Part shown: positions 18,606 through 27,922 of the stretch, in pieces
Layout of the letters: every line of letters starts with the position of its first letter
How positions within the stretch are numbered: position 1 is the first letter of the stretch
Position numbers and translations under genes: made by a program
Notes under the pieces: generated by a model
Database searches by the model: none
What the model saw: only the letters and a program-made list of their open reading frames with translations
What the model was told of the DNA's origin: nothing
IMG/VR virus record: IMGVR_UViG_3300027974_001778
Location: 62,001 to 126,000 of that record
Direction: 5' to 3' (one strand)
Length of the DNA stretch: 64,000 bases
From: a virus

Positions 18606-18929
18606 CTATACTGTTACGTAAAGTTTATTTGAAAATTGAAGGGTAGTAAGTTCAACATCTACTTGATTATCAAGCCAAGCATTGAATGATGAGTAGGTTG
18701 AAGCCCAAACCATACTGGTTGAAATAGCACTACCGTTTTTTAAAGTTACTTGATAACAGCCAGTAGCCCCACTGTCAACAATCACCATATTTATAGAGTC
18801 TATTTCATTAATTGAATTTATTGAAGAGCCTACTCCTTCGCAATATGCTAAACATGTTGACCAAGAGTTAGCAATAACAATTCTTAGTTCCTGTGAATAT
18901 GCGTCACCTAATGATACTTGAAAATTCAT
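18606..18929 (-). CDS. hypothetical late protein, 107 aa
   Basis: Not recognised. A small beta-rich protein with three Cys and no charge clusters (SWSTCLAYCEGVG, ATGCYQVTLKNG). Led by a TATTTATA box and placed between scaffold and protease genes, so probably a head or decoration protein. Short intergenic spacing to the scaffold gene. Confidence 0.7.
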   Translation of the reverse strand: MNFQVSLGDAYSQELRIVIANSWSTCLAYCEGVGSSINSINEIDSINMVIVDSGATGCYQVTLKNGSAISTSMVWASTYSSFNAWLDNQVDVELTTLQFSNKLYVTV

Positions 18930-18940
18930 AATTTTTTATT

Positions 18941-18948
18941 TATAAATA
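18941..18948 (-). promoter_or_regulatory. TATTTATA late box
   Basis: On the minus strand TATTTATA lies 11 nt before the ATG at 18929. Confidence 0.5.
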
Positions 18949-18961
18949 TCTACCAAATAAA

Positions 18962-18986
18962 AAAAGTGGTCTTATGGACCACTTTT
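18962..18986 (-). terminator. intrinsic terminator
   Basis: Perfect AAAAGTGGTC / GACCACTTTT stem with a 5-nt loop, downstream of the minus-strand gene 19006-19218; symmetrical and possibly active both ways. Confidence 0.75.
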
Positions 18987-19005
18987 ATAATTTTAAATAA
19001 ATAAA

Positions 19006-19218
19006 TTAGTTTTCAATAACTTCATCAATCTTACTTTCAGAAACTGATGTGATTCGCCAATCATGGGTAAATCCTTCATATTTCTTTGTAACTTTCGCCT
19101 CAACGTCCGTTACTGAGTAACCTTTAACTAATTTTTCTTCTCTAATTTTTTTAATCTTTCCTGAATTCTCATCAGGTAAATCGTACTGAATTTTTGCTAC
19201 AAAATATTTTTCTTCCAT
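19006..19218 (-). CDS. small DUF4494-like protein, 70 aa
   Basis: The pattern KYFVAKIQYDLPDENSGKIKKIREEKLVKGYSVTDVEAKV resembles DUF4494, a family described mainly from Bacteroidota (aromatic-x-A-K-hydrophobic start, later xEA-hydrophobic). Function unknown. Sits 6 nt after the protease gene and before a terminator, so it is the last gene of that transcript. Confidence 0.6.
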   Translation of the reverse strand: MEEKYFVAKIQYDLPDENSGKIKKIREEKLVKGYSVTDVEAKVTKKYEGFTHDWRITSVSESKIDEVIEN

Positions 19219-19224
19219 GTTTTA

Positions 19225-19941
19225 TTATTTTCCTAAAAAATCGTTTAATTTCTTCATTAAGTCAACTGACTTTTCAACATATCCATTAGTTTGTTTATGT
19301 TTTTTTTCTTCATCTAAATTTTCTTCATACTTTGTTCTATCTTCAGGGTTTGAAAATAAATAAGCTCCTGGCGTTGATGGTGAAGAAACTAAGTCAAAAC
19401 ATATTAATTCAAAATCATCTTGAACCTCATTTCTTTCCCCAACTTTTTTAAGAGAACCAACACCTCTTGAAGAAACTCCCATAGTAACACCTTGTCTCAT
19501 TAAGTTTGCCGCTTGGTCACCTTTAGTTGATACGATTCCTCTTTCATGGAACCCTGGCGAAGTTAATAATTTAAGTTTACCCATTAAAATATTTCCCTCC
19601 CACCAAATTTCTGTAATTAAATGAGCAACTCTATCTAAGTCAATTAAAGAAGATTCAGGGTGATTTAACTCTGAAGTTGATAATCCTTTTTCAATTGCTT
19701 TTTTATAATTCTCGGCTTCTCTTTTAAGAATTCTTTCAGGATATGTTCTACCGTTTCTATTTGGTGTATCGTATTTTTGTAAGACAGCATAAAATTCAAA
19801 TGGATTTCTATAATCCATTTCTTTAGCTTCTCTTAGAACCTTTTCATTACGAGCATCTTTAGGTGATACAAAACCTGCGTCAGCCTCGACTAAAATACCG
19901 TGACCAAATTCGCTAGCTTCTAATATTCTTAAATTTTTCAT
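19225..19941 (-). CDS. prohead core protease, T4 gp21-like
   Basis: A 238-residue protein with the U9/S78-type protease layout: NRNGRTYPE near residue 61, ELNHPESS with catalytic His94, and GVSSRGVGS with nucleophile Ser at about 157-158, then FDLVSSPSTPGA. It should degrade the scaffold and trim capsid and packaged proteins at (I/L)-x-E sites. Its own N-terminus carries ILVE-A (residue 19), a plausible self-cleavage site. Order portal-protease-scaffold-capsid matches T4. Late box 12 nt before the ATG. Confidence 0.9.
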   Translation of the reverse strand: MKNLRILEASEFGHGILVEADAGFVSPKDARNEKVLREAKEMDYRNPFEFYAVLQKYDTPNRNGRTYPERILKREAENYKKAIEKGLSTSELNHPESSLIDLDRVAHLITEIWWEGNILMGKLKLLTSPGFHERGIVSTKGDQAANLMRQGVTMGVSSRGVGSLKKVGERNEVQDDFELICFDLVSSPSTPGAYLFSNPEDRTKYEENLDEEKKHKQTNGYVEKSVDLMKKLNDFLGK

Positions 19942-19953
19942 CTAATCTTTTAT

Positions 19954-19961
19954 GATAAATA
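19954..19961 (-). promoter_or_regulatory. TATTTATC late box
   Basis: On the minus strand TATTTATC lies 12 nt before the protease ATG at 19941. Confidence 0.45.
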
Positions 19962-19977
19962 TACCGTTATTAATAGT

Positions 19978-20418
19978 TTATTGGTCATCAGTCTTTTTTG
20001 AAGTTGAAAATTCAAAGTATTTGTTCGGTTGAATGTTATTTCTAAATATTGATTTAACGATACCTTTAACTGAATCTTTAATTTCTAATGATTTAAAATC
20101 TAATTCAGAATTGGTGTATAGGTTAATCTCTAAGTTAAAAAATGATTTTTTTCCGTGTGAGATTCCACTTGTTCTAAGGTCTAAATCAACAATACTTTTT
20201 TCTTGAAAAAGTTTAGTGTTTATTGATTCAAAAACAGAATGTTTTATTTCTCTACCTAAGTTAGAAACTATTCTGTTCCAGTTATCATATTCTTTTTTTG
20301 GAGTCACCCATGATTGGATGTTGATGTATACTGATTTTAAATTTTTTGAATCTACAGTACCATACACGGATTTAATTGGATTGTATAAATTTAACTTTAC
20401 ACTCTTTCCTTTTTTCAT
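19978..20418 (-). CDS. hypothetical protein, 146 aa
   Basis: Not recognised. A basic mixed alpha/beta protein (VYINIQSWVTPKKEYDNWNRIVSNLGREI) in the head-gene block between the bS21 gene and the protease. Absence of membrane segments and its place suggest a head-completion or assembly role. No clear promoter box within 50 nt upstream. Confidence 0.7.
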   Translation of the reverse strand: MKKGKSVKLNLYNPIKSVYGTVDSKNLKSVYINIQSWVTPKKEYDNWNRIVSNLGREIKHSVFESINTKLFQEKSIVDLDLRTSGISHGKKSFFNLEINLYTNSELDFKSLEIKDSVKGIVKSIFRNNIQPNKYFEFSTSKKTDDQ

Positions 20419-20517
20419 TAATTTTCATGATTATATATGTTTATGTTCTGTACAAGAATAAGTCATATAAAACCAATAGTCAAAAATTTTCTCAAACTAC
20501 AAGATATTTTATAATAT

Positions 20518-20703
20518 ATGATAATCATAAACATTAAAAATGGGGACAATTTAGAGAGAGCTCTAAAAACATTAAAGTCTAAGGTAATAAAGACTAAACA
20601 AAACCAAAAATTAAACGAGAGAAAAGAGTATACAAAAAAATCTGTGGTCAGAAGAGCACAGATTTTAAAGGCAAAATATATTCAAAGTAAAAATAATAAT
20701 TAA
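20518..20703 (+). CDS. rpsU: ribosomal protein bS21 homologue
   Basis: A 61-residue basic protein. Opening MIIINIKNGDNLERALKTLK and the later KKSVVRRAQILKAKY match Bacteroidota bS21 (xxIxVKxGExIDRALKxxK, KPSVVRRxxIxKAxY). bS21 sits at the mRNA exit side of the 30S subunit near the anti-Shine-Dalgarno sequence; in Flavobacterium it helps to occlude that sequence (established knowledge). A phage copy could change which mRNAs are started. It is the only plus-strand gene inside the minus-strand head block; its end overlaps the convergent gene by 4 nt. No Shine-Dalgarno is seen upstream. Confidence 0.85.
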   Translation: MIIINIKNGDNLERALKTLKSKVIKTKQNQKLNERKEYTKKSVVRRAQILKAKYIQSKNNN

Positions 20704-21407
20704 ATTGATTCCTCAAGATTTTTTAATCTTAAAAAATTCATTTGGTCAAATTTTTCGTCTTTTAATTTAGTAATAGTTTCGGAGATTCTTGATTTAATTT
20801 CTGATTCATTTTCATTATTCATAATAGTTTCCAATTTATTAATTGCACTTTCACGAATAACTTCAAATTTCTCCTCAAGAATTTTTGTGTCCTCAGAGAC
20901 AATTTGAATAAATTCTTTTTTAGAATTCTCATCTAAAGTATCAAGATAATTTCTCAATGTTTGGTTTGCAATATTCACCATTGATTTAACAGGAATATTT
21001 ATAGATTCTTTAACGTTTTGAGGCTTTGATGTAAGAATTGAAACAATATTTTTCTTAGATTTAATTCTTTCTGATAAACTCATTTTTTGAGTGTAAACTA
21101 ACGTATCAATATCGGTATAACCATTTTTAACTGATTCAGATACTGTTCTTGGTAATTTTATACTTGGTAAAACTCTTTGTAACAACGATATACCTTCTTC
21201 TAAGAATTCTTTAGCGTCATCATCATTTAACCCTTGAGGAGTACTCAATTGGTCATATAAAGTATACGCCTTTGACATAGATTTATTGTTCAATACATTG
21301 TGTTTGAACTCTCTCAATGTCTTCTTGAATTCCTTTTCATTCTTGTAGGATTCTAGTAGATTATTCTCAATTATGGATTTTATGGTTCCGAAGGTCATTT
21401 TGCTCAT
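20700..21407 (-). CDS. leader-bearing head-region protein, 235 aa
   Basis: Start set at the ATG at 21407 (MSKMTFGTIK), 5 nt after a TATTTATT box; the frame also allows a TTG two codons earlier. Entirely helical and charged. The N-terminus ends in NLLE-S at residue 19, an (I/L)-x-E site. It lies between portal and bS21/protease genes, where T4 keeps its small prohead core genes gp67/gp68, so a prohead core component is likely. No sequence family recognised. Confidence 0.65.
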   Translation of the reverse strand: MSKMTFGTIKSIIENNLLESYKNEKEFKKTLREFKHNVLNNKSMSKAYTLYDQLSTPQGLNDDDAKEFLEEGISLLQRVLPSIKLPRTVSESVKNGYTDIDTLVYTQKMSLSERIKSKKNIVSILTSKPQNVKESINIPVKSMVNIANQTLRNYLDTLDENSKKEFIQIVSEDTKILEEKFEVIRESAINKLETIMNNENESEIKSRISETITKLKDEKFDQMNFLRLKNLEESI

Positions 21408-21412
21408 TTTCA

Positions 21413-21420
21413 AATAAATA
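21413..21420 (-). promoter_or_regulatory. TATTTATT late box
   Basis: On the minus strand TATTTATT lies 5 nt before the ATG at 21407. Confidence 0.5.
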
Positions 21421-23271
21421 CTATGAATTTAGTAACTTATCCAATTCTTTTGAAATTTCTCCTAAAGAATCTTGAGCTTGTCCTAAATCAATCATTCGAG
21501 ACCCTTCAATTAAGTTACTTTCAATTAAAATGTTCATGTCTTTTTTCTTAGACTCTGGAGCTAATTCTGGTTCACCTGATGGTGGTGGAACTTCTCCTTC
21601 TGCTGGAGGAGCCTCTGCAGGTGGTGGTTCAGATGGAGAACTAAATGATGGTGGTGCTCCTAATTCTTCAGTACCTCCTGGTGTAGTTGCTGCTCCTGCC
21701 GCAGGTGTCGCACCTGTCGCACTTCCGTATAATTTATCTATATTATCAAATAATCCTGTTTTAGTAATAACTGTAGGAGTTGCTTTAAGTTCTTCACCAA
21801 CAGCTCTTTCAACTCTTTGTTGTTGTAAGTCCAAACGAACTTCTTCGTCAGACCAACCAAAGATATGTTTCTTAGCCCATGTAGATGATGTCGCTTGAAT
21901 ACCATTTCCTGGGTCAGACACTAAGTCTTTATACAATAATACTTTTTCTTTCCAAACATCAATCTTCAATAAATCTGCCTGAGTTGACGGGTTTGTAAGA
22001 CCTATAGTAAAGTTTGAAAGTTCATCTTCAAACCCTAATAAGAATAAGTGAACAATCGCAATTTTGTTTAACTCAGCTAACATACTCTTTTGGATTCTGT
22101 TGATTGTACGAGCAAATCTAATGTCTTGTAATGCCAAGTTCTTACCGTCACCAACAACTTCTTCAAACCCTAAGAAAGCCTTAGGTACACGAAGTGCCGT
22201 TAATAATTTCTTTTGGATGTATTCAATATCCGCAATCTCTGATAAGTTAGTTGCTCCAGGTAATGTTGTAATTGGGTCTGGTGCCGCTGGGTCTCTTACA
22301 GGAATAAAATAATCTTGGTCAACCGCCATTTGGTTGAATCTCATATCCACATTACCTGTATTCTTGTCAACAATTTGTTCTCTTTTGAATTTGTTGGCAA
22401 CACGGTTTACGTATGCTTCAACATCATCATCGTTCATATTACCTACGAATACTTTGAACATTCTTCTCTCAGGAGCTCTTGATGTACGATAAATCAACAT
22501 CGCATCTTCTGATAATAATAATTGTTTCCAAATTCTTCTGGCTTTTTCTAACATAGAAGTACCATAAGGAAGTTTTCTATCGTCACCTAATAATCTAAAG
22601 TGAGCGATTTCCCATGATTGGAATTCCATATTTTTGTTCTTCCAAGTAAAGTGAAGGGCTTTTTTGTCTTTGTCCAACTCTTGTGTAATATCTACAGATA
22701 TTTTTGCAGTAACACCAACCTCATGTCTTTCAATTTCTATAGTTGGTAACTGTTGTACTCCAACAACACCTTTTTCAGGGTCTAACTTTAAGTAAACAAA
22801 GTTATCACCATACTTACAAGTGTTTCTTGTCCACATAGGTAAGTTGGTATTAATATCTAAATTGTTGTTGAACAAGTCGGCTAATACACCTTTTATTCTT
22901 TTTGACTCAGAATAAATCTGAAGAATAAATCCATCTTCGTTTGTTGTTGTAGATTCTTCAGCATAGATATCAAGTGCCGCTGAAATTTCTGGAGTATATT
23001 CCATCGATTCATAATCGTATTGTGCCGATAATCTGGATGGTTCGTAATAAATTGCTTGTGAGTAAAGATTGTTCTCAACCTTAGCCCATTGATTTGTTAG
23101 GTAAAAAGTTTGTTGTGCTTGTAACTTTTCTCTTTCGTATTCTTCTCTACTTTTGGTACGTAATAATTCCTTCTTATCAAACTTAAAAGTTGGATAATCT
23201 TGTTGAAGAAGTGAGTTCGGACCAAATGTTTGCGACAGTCGTTGCCAAACCGTCATATTTTGTTCTGCCAT
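21421..23271 (-). CDS. portal vertex protein, T4 gp20-like
   Basis: A 616-residue protein with gp20 hallmarks: YxSQAIYYEPSRLSxQYDYESMEYTPEI-like text near residue 70 (ALDIYAEEST), HFRLLGDDRKLPYGTSMLEKARRIWKQL near 240, and TLPGATNLSEIADIEY followed by RVPKAFLGFE near 350. The C-terminal 110 residues are an Ala/Pro-rich linker plus helix. It forms the dodecameric DNA gate. Gene order after terminase agrees with T4. Late box 28 nt upstream. Confidence 0.92.
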   Translation of the reverse strand: MAEQNMTVWQRLSQTFGPNSLLQQDYPTFKFDKKELLRTKSREEYEREKLQAQQTFYLTNQWAKVENNLYSQAIYYEPSRLSAQYDYESMEYTPEISAALDIYAEESTTTNEDGFILQIYSESKRIKGVLADLFNNNLDINTNLPMWTRNTCKYGDNFVYLKLDPEKGVVGVQQLPTIEIERHEVGVTAKISVDITQELDKDKKALHFTWKNKNMEFQSWEIAHFRLLGDDRKLPYGTSMLEKARRIWKQLLLSEDAMLIYRTSRAPERRMFKVFVGNMNDDDVEAYVNRVANKFKREQIVDKNTGNVDMRFNQMAVDQDYFIPVRDPAAPDPITTLPGATNLSEIADIEYIQKKLLTALRVPKAFLGFEEVVGDGKNLALQDIRFARTINRIQKSMLAELNKIAIVHLFLLGFEDELSNFTIGLTNPSTQADLLKIDVWKEKVLLYKDLVSDPGNGIQATSSTWAKKHIFGWSDEEVRLDLQQQRVERAVGEELKATPTVITKTGLFDNIDKLYGSATGATPAAGAATTPGGTEELGAPPSFSSPSEPPPAEAPPAEGEVPPPSGEPELAPESKKKDMNILIESNLIEGSRMIDLGQAQDSLGEISKELDKLLNS

Positions 23272-23299
23272 AATGTAAATTTACTTGTTACCTTGATAA

Positions 23300-23307
23300 T
23301 ATAAATA
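23300..23307 (-). promoter_or_regulatory. TATTTATA late box
   Basis: On the minus strand GTATTTATATT lies 28 nt before the portal ATG at 23271. Confidence 0.4.
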
Positions 23308-23314
23308 CTTATCG

Positions 23315-25069
23315 TTAACGAAATAACCAAGAGTATTTTTCATAGTCACCACGAGATGGACCTTGGTTTATTGGGAATTGTCTTCCCATTTGAGGAACCA
23401 TAGGATTAAAATACTCTGACGTATTTTTGTTCTCACTGATAGCTGTGGACCAAGAGTTTAACATAGCTTTAGTATGGTTTACAACTTTTTCTAAAGATTG
23501 GAATGATTTTTCTGCAACGTAAATCGCCATAGCGATACTCATGATACAATCATCATGATGTCCTTTTTGGTGGTCAGGTCTACCATTAACATAAATAAAC
23601 GTATTCATTTCATTGTATAACCTACTTGAATAAATTCTAAACTTATGTCTCATAGACTCTTCAAATGAGGCAATAATTTGAACCCTTTTATTATTAAAAT
23701 TAATACCAGGTATTTTTTCATTTAATTTAGGGTCAAACTTCCATTTGTTTGTTGTATCAACATTATCAACATACATTCCTGATTGATAACCCATCTCTTG
23801 CATTTTTCTTGCAGTTGCAACTCCCATACCCCCTGTTAAGTCAATCACACAATAGGCGTTGTACATTGTACCCCACTTATATGCAATCTCTGCAGTGATG
23901 TCTGGTGGAACTTTACCGACATATTCAAGGACTTGTTCTCTTGTATCAAAGTCAATTATTTGAATACAACTAAAGTCTTCAGAATCTCCTCTTGATACGT
24001 CGACACCCATAACATACTTATGTCCATTAACAGGTTCTTTAAAAATCCAAAGTCCTCCTCCCATCATTTTTGCCTGAGGTTCTTTGACTTGGTTTTTAGA
24101 AATATCTGTCATCATATCAGAATCAAATACGTTATCACCTGAACCTAAGAAATTACATTCCAATTCCTGAGCTACTTTACGTCTATCGTATTTTAATTTC
24201 TTAACCATACCTTCAAACCAAGAAGAACACGGTTTATATCCTTGTTCAATGTAGTCTGTTACTATGGAGTGGTCTCTATCATATGGATTGTCCATAGACA
24301 AATTAATAATGATTTCATCAAGATTGTATTCTTCTCTATTCAAAAGAAAATGAACTAAATCGTTAGTTTTAACCATATACAAGTCTTTTGTATATCGTGG
24401 GTCACGGTACCAAAACATTTCAGTTATTTTGAAATCGTTCATACCTCTCAAAGATTGGTCATAGATTTCATAATAAATTGGGTCATATCCGTTTGGTGTA
24501 GATACAACAATAACCTTACCACCCGTAGATAGTGAGGCCATACAGGCAGCCCAAAAATCTCCGTCGGCTTCAATGTAGGCGGCCTCATCAAATATCAAGA
24601 TGGTAGGGGTATAACCTCTAAGAGCATCTCGTGATGTTGCAACGGCTTTAATCTCACAACCATTAGTTAATTTGAAATGTCTTTGTGCGTTCTTTTCATT
24701 GGAGAAAGTTACTCCAACCCACGAAGGCCACTGTTCTGTGAACCCTCTAACCTTATTTGCCATCTCCACTGCCGTATCTAATTTGTTGGCAATGATTAGG
24801 ATTTTTTCAGGTTTATTCTTTTTGGCAAAAACTAATCTTTTTGATGCCCATGCAGCGGTAACTGTTGAAACTCCTGCCTGTCTGTATTTCAGGGCAACGT
24901 TTTCATTGTAGTTATCGTAATCTTCGATTAATTTTATTTGGTCTGGAAATAAATCTAACGGAACGTATTTGGATACGGTGTTATCGTAGGTCTGTAAATA
25001 AGTACGAAGTGCGTAAGGAGTATTCCTCATACACTTCGTCACTTCTATAATTAATTGTTCTCTATTCAC
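23315..25069 (-). CDS. terminase large subunit, T4 gp17-like
   Basis: A 584-residue protein: ATPase domain with Walker A YRQAGVST near residue 62 and Walker B ILIFDEAAYIE near 158, coupling motif STPNGYDP near 193; nuclease domain with GVDVSRGDSEDFS near 355 and HHDDCIMSIAMA near 510. It cuts concatemeric DNA and pumps it through the portal encoded next door. Start at the first ATG, 9 nt after the previous stop. No small terminase gene is obvious in the window. Confidence 0.95.
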   Translation of the reverse strand: MNREQLIIEVTKCMRNTPYALRTYLQTYDNTVSKYVPLDLFPDQIKLIEDYDNYNENVALKYRQAGVSTVTAAWASKRLVFAKKNKPEKILIIANKLDTAVEMANKVRGFTEQWPSWVGVTFSNEKNAQRHFKLTNGCEIKAVATSRDALRGYTPTILIFDEAAYIEADGDFWAACMASLSTGGKVIVVSTPNGYDPIYYEIYDQSLRGMNDFKITEMFWYRDPRYTKDLYMVKTNDLVHFLLNREEYNLDEIIINLSMDNPYDRDHSIVTDYIEQGYKPCSSWFEGMVKKLKYDRRKVAQELECNFLGSGDNVFDSDMMTDISKNQVKEPQAKMMGGGLWIFKEPVNGHKYVMGVDVSRGDSEDFSCIQIIDFDTREQVLEYVGKVPPDITAEIAYKWGTMYNAYCVIDLTGGMGVATARKMQEMGYQSGMYVDNVDTTNKWKFDPKLNEKIPGINFNNKRVQIIASFEESMRHKFRIYSSRLYNEMNTFIYVNGRPDHQKGHHDDCIMSIAMAIYVAEKSFQSLEKVVNHTKAMLNSWSTAISENKNTSEYFNPMVPQMGRQFPINQGPSRGDYEKYSWLFR

Positions 25070-25078
25070 AAATTTTGG

Positions 25079-26512
25079 TTATTTGGATAACGATATGCCC
25101 AAACCACCTAATAAGTCGTCAAGATTGTCGGGTTTTTTTATCCCCAAACTATCTAAGTAATTATCCATGTCTGTAAGATAATCCTCATCATCGTCCTCTT
25201 CTTCAGGGGCATAATCAACATCAGAATCTTCATCATCGTCGTAAGAACTAAACTTACCACTAGGATTTAAATTACTATCGTCAGATTCACCATCTTCTCT
25301 AAAATTATCAAAGTCAGACTTCATTTTTTGAGCCTCTTTCATAATTTCTTTAAATTTTGAAGTTGCAATTTTAACTTTTGATTGGTCTTCAGATATTGCA
25401 TTTCCGATAATTTTTAAAAATTCTTGTGCAGGTATTTGATATAATAATATGTGGAACCAAGGAGTTAAACCTTTATTTGATTCATCATACATTTCGTCAG
25501 GTAATGCGTATCTAAGTTTTTCTACAATTTCAGGGCCTATTCTCAATTGCATTGGTTCGTTAGATAATACATCAACAGCTCCTCTAACTTTTTGACGAAT
25601 TTCAGGATTTTTAGAATGACCGTATCTACCTTTGGCTTCTTCTAACCCTTTAATAATTTCATGACATAAAATTGGAAAAATCAACCCTACTGCAACAATT
25701 TTTGTGTCAGGTTGTTCTTCACCTTCCCCTTCTTCTCCACCTTCTTCTCCTTCATCGTCTGCGTCGTCTAATGATACTTTACCTGCCACACCTTGACCTG
25801 TTTGACTCATCATCTCAATCATTTGTTCCATAGTAAAATACATGAAATCATTAATTGCCATGATACCTAAATAATCTCTATATAAAGATGGGTCAATTGC
25901 ATCTAATCTTGCTTTAACCGCTGGTTTTTGAAAAAGGTAATGTCCTCTTTTTGCCGACCCTTGAATGATGGCATTTATAATATTTCTTTTATGTTTTTCT
26001 AATTCTAATTCTTCTTCATCTGTTAAATCTTCAATATCAAAAGATGGAATTTCTAATTTTTCTTCTTCTTCTTCTTCATCATCTTTAGGCTCTTCTGGCT
26101 GATATCTAAAATCTGATGTATCTGGTTGTTCTCCTAAATGAGCATCAATTTGATACCATCCTTCAGGTACTTCACCTTCATCTAAACAAGCGTCAATCGC
26201 CAATTGTATAAGTTCATCTTTATGAGCAGCCTCAATTCTCATGATATTAGGAATTTTCCTCATCATTTCATTGTAAACCATCCCTTGAACTTGTTTTGAA
26301 CTTAAATCTGCTATTCCCGTTACTTGTCTTAATTTGTCAGCTACTTTTTGAAATCTTTGACTGACTAATCTTTGAACATCAGCAGGTCCCTTTTTCATTG
26401 CAGGATTTTGTGCGTACAAACTTTCAGGACTACCTAATTTTTTTACTAAACTTGGGTCCATTCTTTCGGGAGTATTTCCGTAATCTATTTGTTCTTTAAT
26501 CTTTTTTGCCAT
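25079..26512 (-). CDS. putative head/packaging-associated protein, 477 aa
   Basis: Not recognised by name. Helical protein with three acidic low-complexity stretches (about residues 140-165, 250-270 and 410-460). It begins 1 nt after the preceding gene's stop and lies immediately upstream of the terminase, so is probably co-expressed with packaging genes. The composition suggests a scaffold-like or DNA-mimic role, but that is inference. Confidence 0.65.
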   Translation of the reverse strand: MAKKIKEQIDYGNTPERMDPSLVKKLGSPESLYAQNPAMKKGPADVQRLVSQRFQKVADKLRQVTGIADLSSKQVQGMVYNEMMRKIPNIMRIEAAHKDELIQLAIDACLDEGEVPEGWYQIDAHLGEQPDTSDFRYQPEEPKDDEEEEEEKLEIPSFDIEDLTDEEELELEKHKRNIINAIIQGSAKRGHYLFQKPAVKARLDAIDPSLYRDYLGIMAINDFMYFTMEQMIEMMSQTGQGVAGKVSLDDADDEGEEGGEEGEGEEQPDTKIVAVGLIFPILCHEIIKGLEEAKGRYGHSKNPEIRQKVRGAVDVLSNEPMQLRIGPEIVEKLRYALPDEMYDESNKGLTPWFHILLYQIPAQEFLKIIGNAISEDQSKVKIATSKFKEIMKEAQKMKSDFDNFREDGESDDSNLNPSGKFSSYDDDEDSDVDYAPEEEDDDEDYLTDMDNYLDSLGIKKPDNLDDLLGGLGISLSK

Positions 26513-26513
26513 T

Positions 26514-27536
26514 TTACTTTTGTAGGAGGTTTAATATTACGTCAATTACTTTATCTTTTGTTTCTTCAGGAGAAGGGTTTTTTGCCTTTGGGGACTCTTT
26601 TTCGCCAGGGTTTGGATTCTTACCAGGATGTGCAGGTCTTTGAGGTTTTGTGCCAGGTTTTGTTGTCGGACTTGTTTTTGGTTTTGTTGGCGCAACTGCT
26701 GGATTTTGTTCCCCAACTTCTTTTTTTACTTTTGCCTTTGGAGCTTCTTTTTCACCAGGGTTTGGATTTTTACCAGGATGTGCGGGTCTTGGTTTTTTAT
26801 CAGGTGCTCCTGGTTTTGTTGTTGGTGATGTTTTTGGTTTTGCTGGAGCAGTTTCAGTATTAGAACTTTTACCAAATGATTGCAAGTGTTTTGTTGCAAA
26901 ATTTTCACCTTCGGACAGATGTCTAATTAAATCACCCTTAGTGATTCTCGGTGGTAAATTCTTTTCTACTATTTTCATAATTTGATTTTCGATGAACAAA
27001 GATACAGGATTTTTTCCTTCTTTCAACTGGTCTTTTACAGATTGTACACATCTTTCAAATTTTCTTGTTTTTTTAGGACCAACTTGTGCATGGCATATTG
27101 CCCATGGATTTGGTTGTCCTGGCTTAAGGTCAGCTTCACTTTCAAACATACCCATACCGTCATCTCCACCACCAAATCCATCATCACTAGATGGACCGTC
27201 GTCATTTCCAACACTATTACCTGCATAAGGGTCAAAACCACTATCTTTTTCGGCAGAATCATCTAAATCAGCATCTTCCTCTAATTCAGATTCGTTTGGA
27301 GTTGCAACAACATCTCCTGTTGGTGTTTTCTTTACATTATACCCTTTTGGTGATGGTGGTAAATTTCCACCGTCTTGTCCAACTTTATAACTTTTTTTAG
27401 TCGGCATTTCTTCAACTTGTTCCCCTAAAAATAATCTATTATGTAGAACATTAATTTGAGATTCATCTAACTTACTAACTGTTGTAGATGATAACCCTTT
27501 TTCTATAAGTTCTAATGCTTTTTTATTAATTTTCAT
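26514..27536 (-). CDS. leader-bearing Pro/Lys-repeat protein, 340 aa
   Basis: The N-terminus is helical and ends KLDE-S at residue 25, an (I/L)-x-E site. Then an acidic Gly/Asp-rich segment, a folded middle (PWAICHAQVGPKKTRKFERCVQSVK; two Cys) and two near-identical copies of a 37-40-residue Pro/Lys/Thr-rich unit (KPKTSPTTKPG ... RPAHPGKNPNPGEKE) near residues 235-275 and 285-322. The basic repeats could bind DNA inside the head. Co-transcribed with its neighbours; overlaps the upstream gene by 11 nt. Confidence 0.65.
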   Translation of the reverse strand: MKINKKALELIEKGLSSTTVSKLDESQINVLHNRLFLGEQVEEMPTKKSYKVGQDGGNLPPSPKGYNVKKTPTGDVVATPNESELEEDADLDDSAEKDSGFDPYAGNSVGNDDGPSSDDGFGGGDDGMGMFESEADLKPGQPNPWAICHAQVGPKKTRKFERCVQSVKDQLKEGKNPVSLFIENQIMKIVEKNLPPRITKGDLIRHLSEGENFATKHLQSFGKSSNTETAPAKPKTSPTTKPGAPDKKPRPAHPGKNPNPGEKEAPKAKVKKEVGEQNPAVAPTKPKTSPTTKPGTKPQRPAHPGKNPNPGEKESPKAKNPSPEETKDKVIDVILNLLQK

Positions 27537-27921
27537 ATACTACTTTCTTTTCAAATTCTAAAATCAAATCTCGTTCATAGAGTTTGTCTTTTATTTGTTG
27601 TTCGGTCATTCCGAATCTAAAAACCATACGATTTTGTCCATTTTCTTCATCAGGTTCCCAGGCTAATGCGACAACATCGTCAATCGCATCTATCATACAA
27701 AAAAAATCGGAGTTCTGAATCAATTCCAATTTTATATCAGTATTTCTCAGAACTCCTACTTTTTTAATATATTGTAACTCAGGAGGCCCAGGATAACCAT
27801 TTGATGGTTTACTTTCCCAAGATTCCCCCCACACATCCAGACTTTCAGAGAATATGAATTCGTAAAGATTGTCTCCCTTATAGTTGGGTCCTAAACCATT
27901 TACGTATATCAAATTACTCAT
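27526..27921 (-). CDS. hypothetical head-region protein, 131 aa
   Basis: Not recognised. Mixed alpha/beta, acidic, with many aromatic residues (YEFIFSESLDVWGESWES, VVALAWEPDEENGQ). Overlaps the next gene by 11 nt and follows the upstream stop by 1 nt, so tightly operonic with the packaging block. Possibly a neck or head-completion protein. Confidence 0.7.
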   Translation of the reverse strand: MSNLIYVNGLGPNYKGDNLYEFIFSESLDVWGESWESKPSNGYPGPPELQYIKKVGVLRNTDIKLELIQNSDFFCMIDAIDDVVALAWEPDEENGQNRMVFRFGMTEQQIKDKLYERDLILEFEKKVVYEN

Positions 27922-27922
27922 A

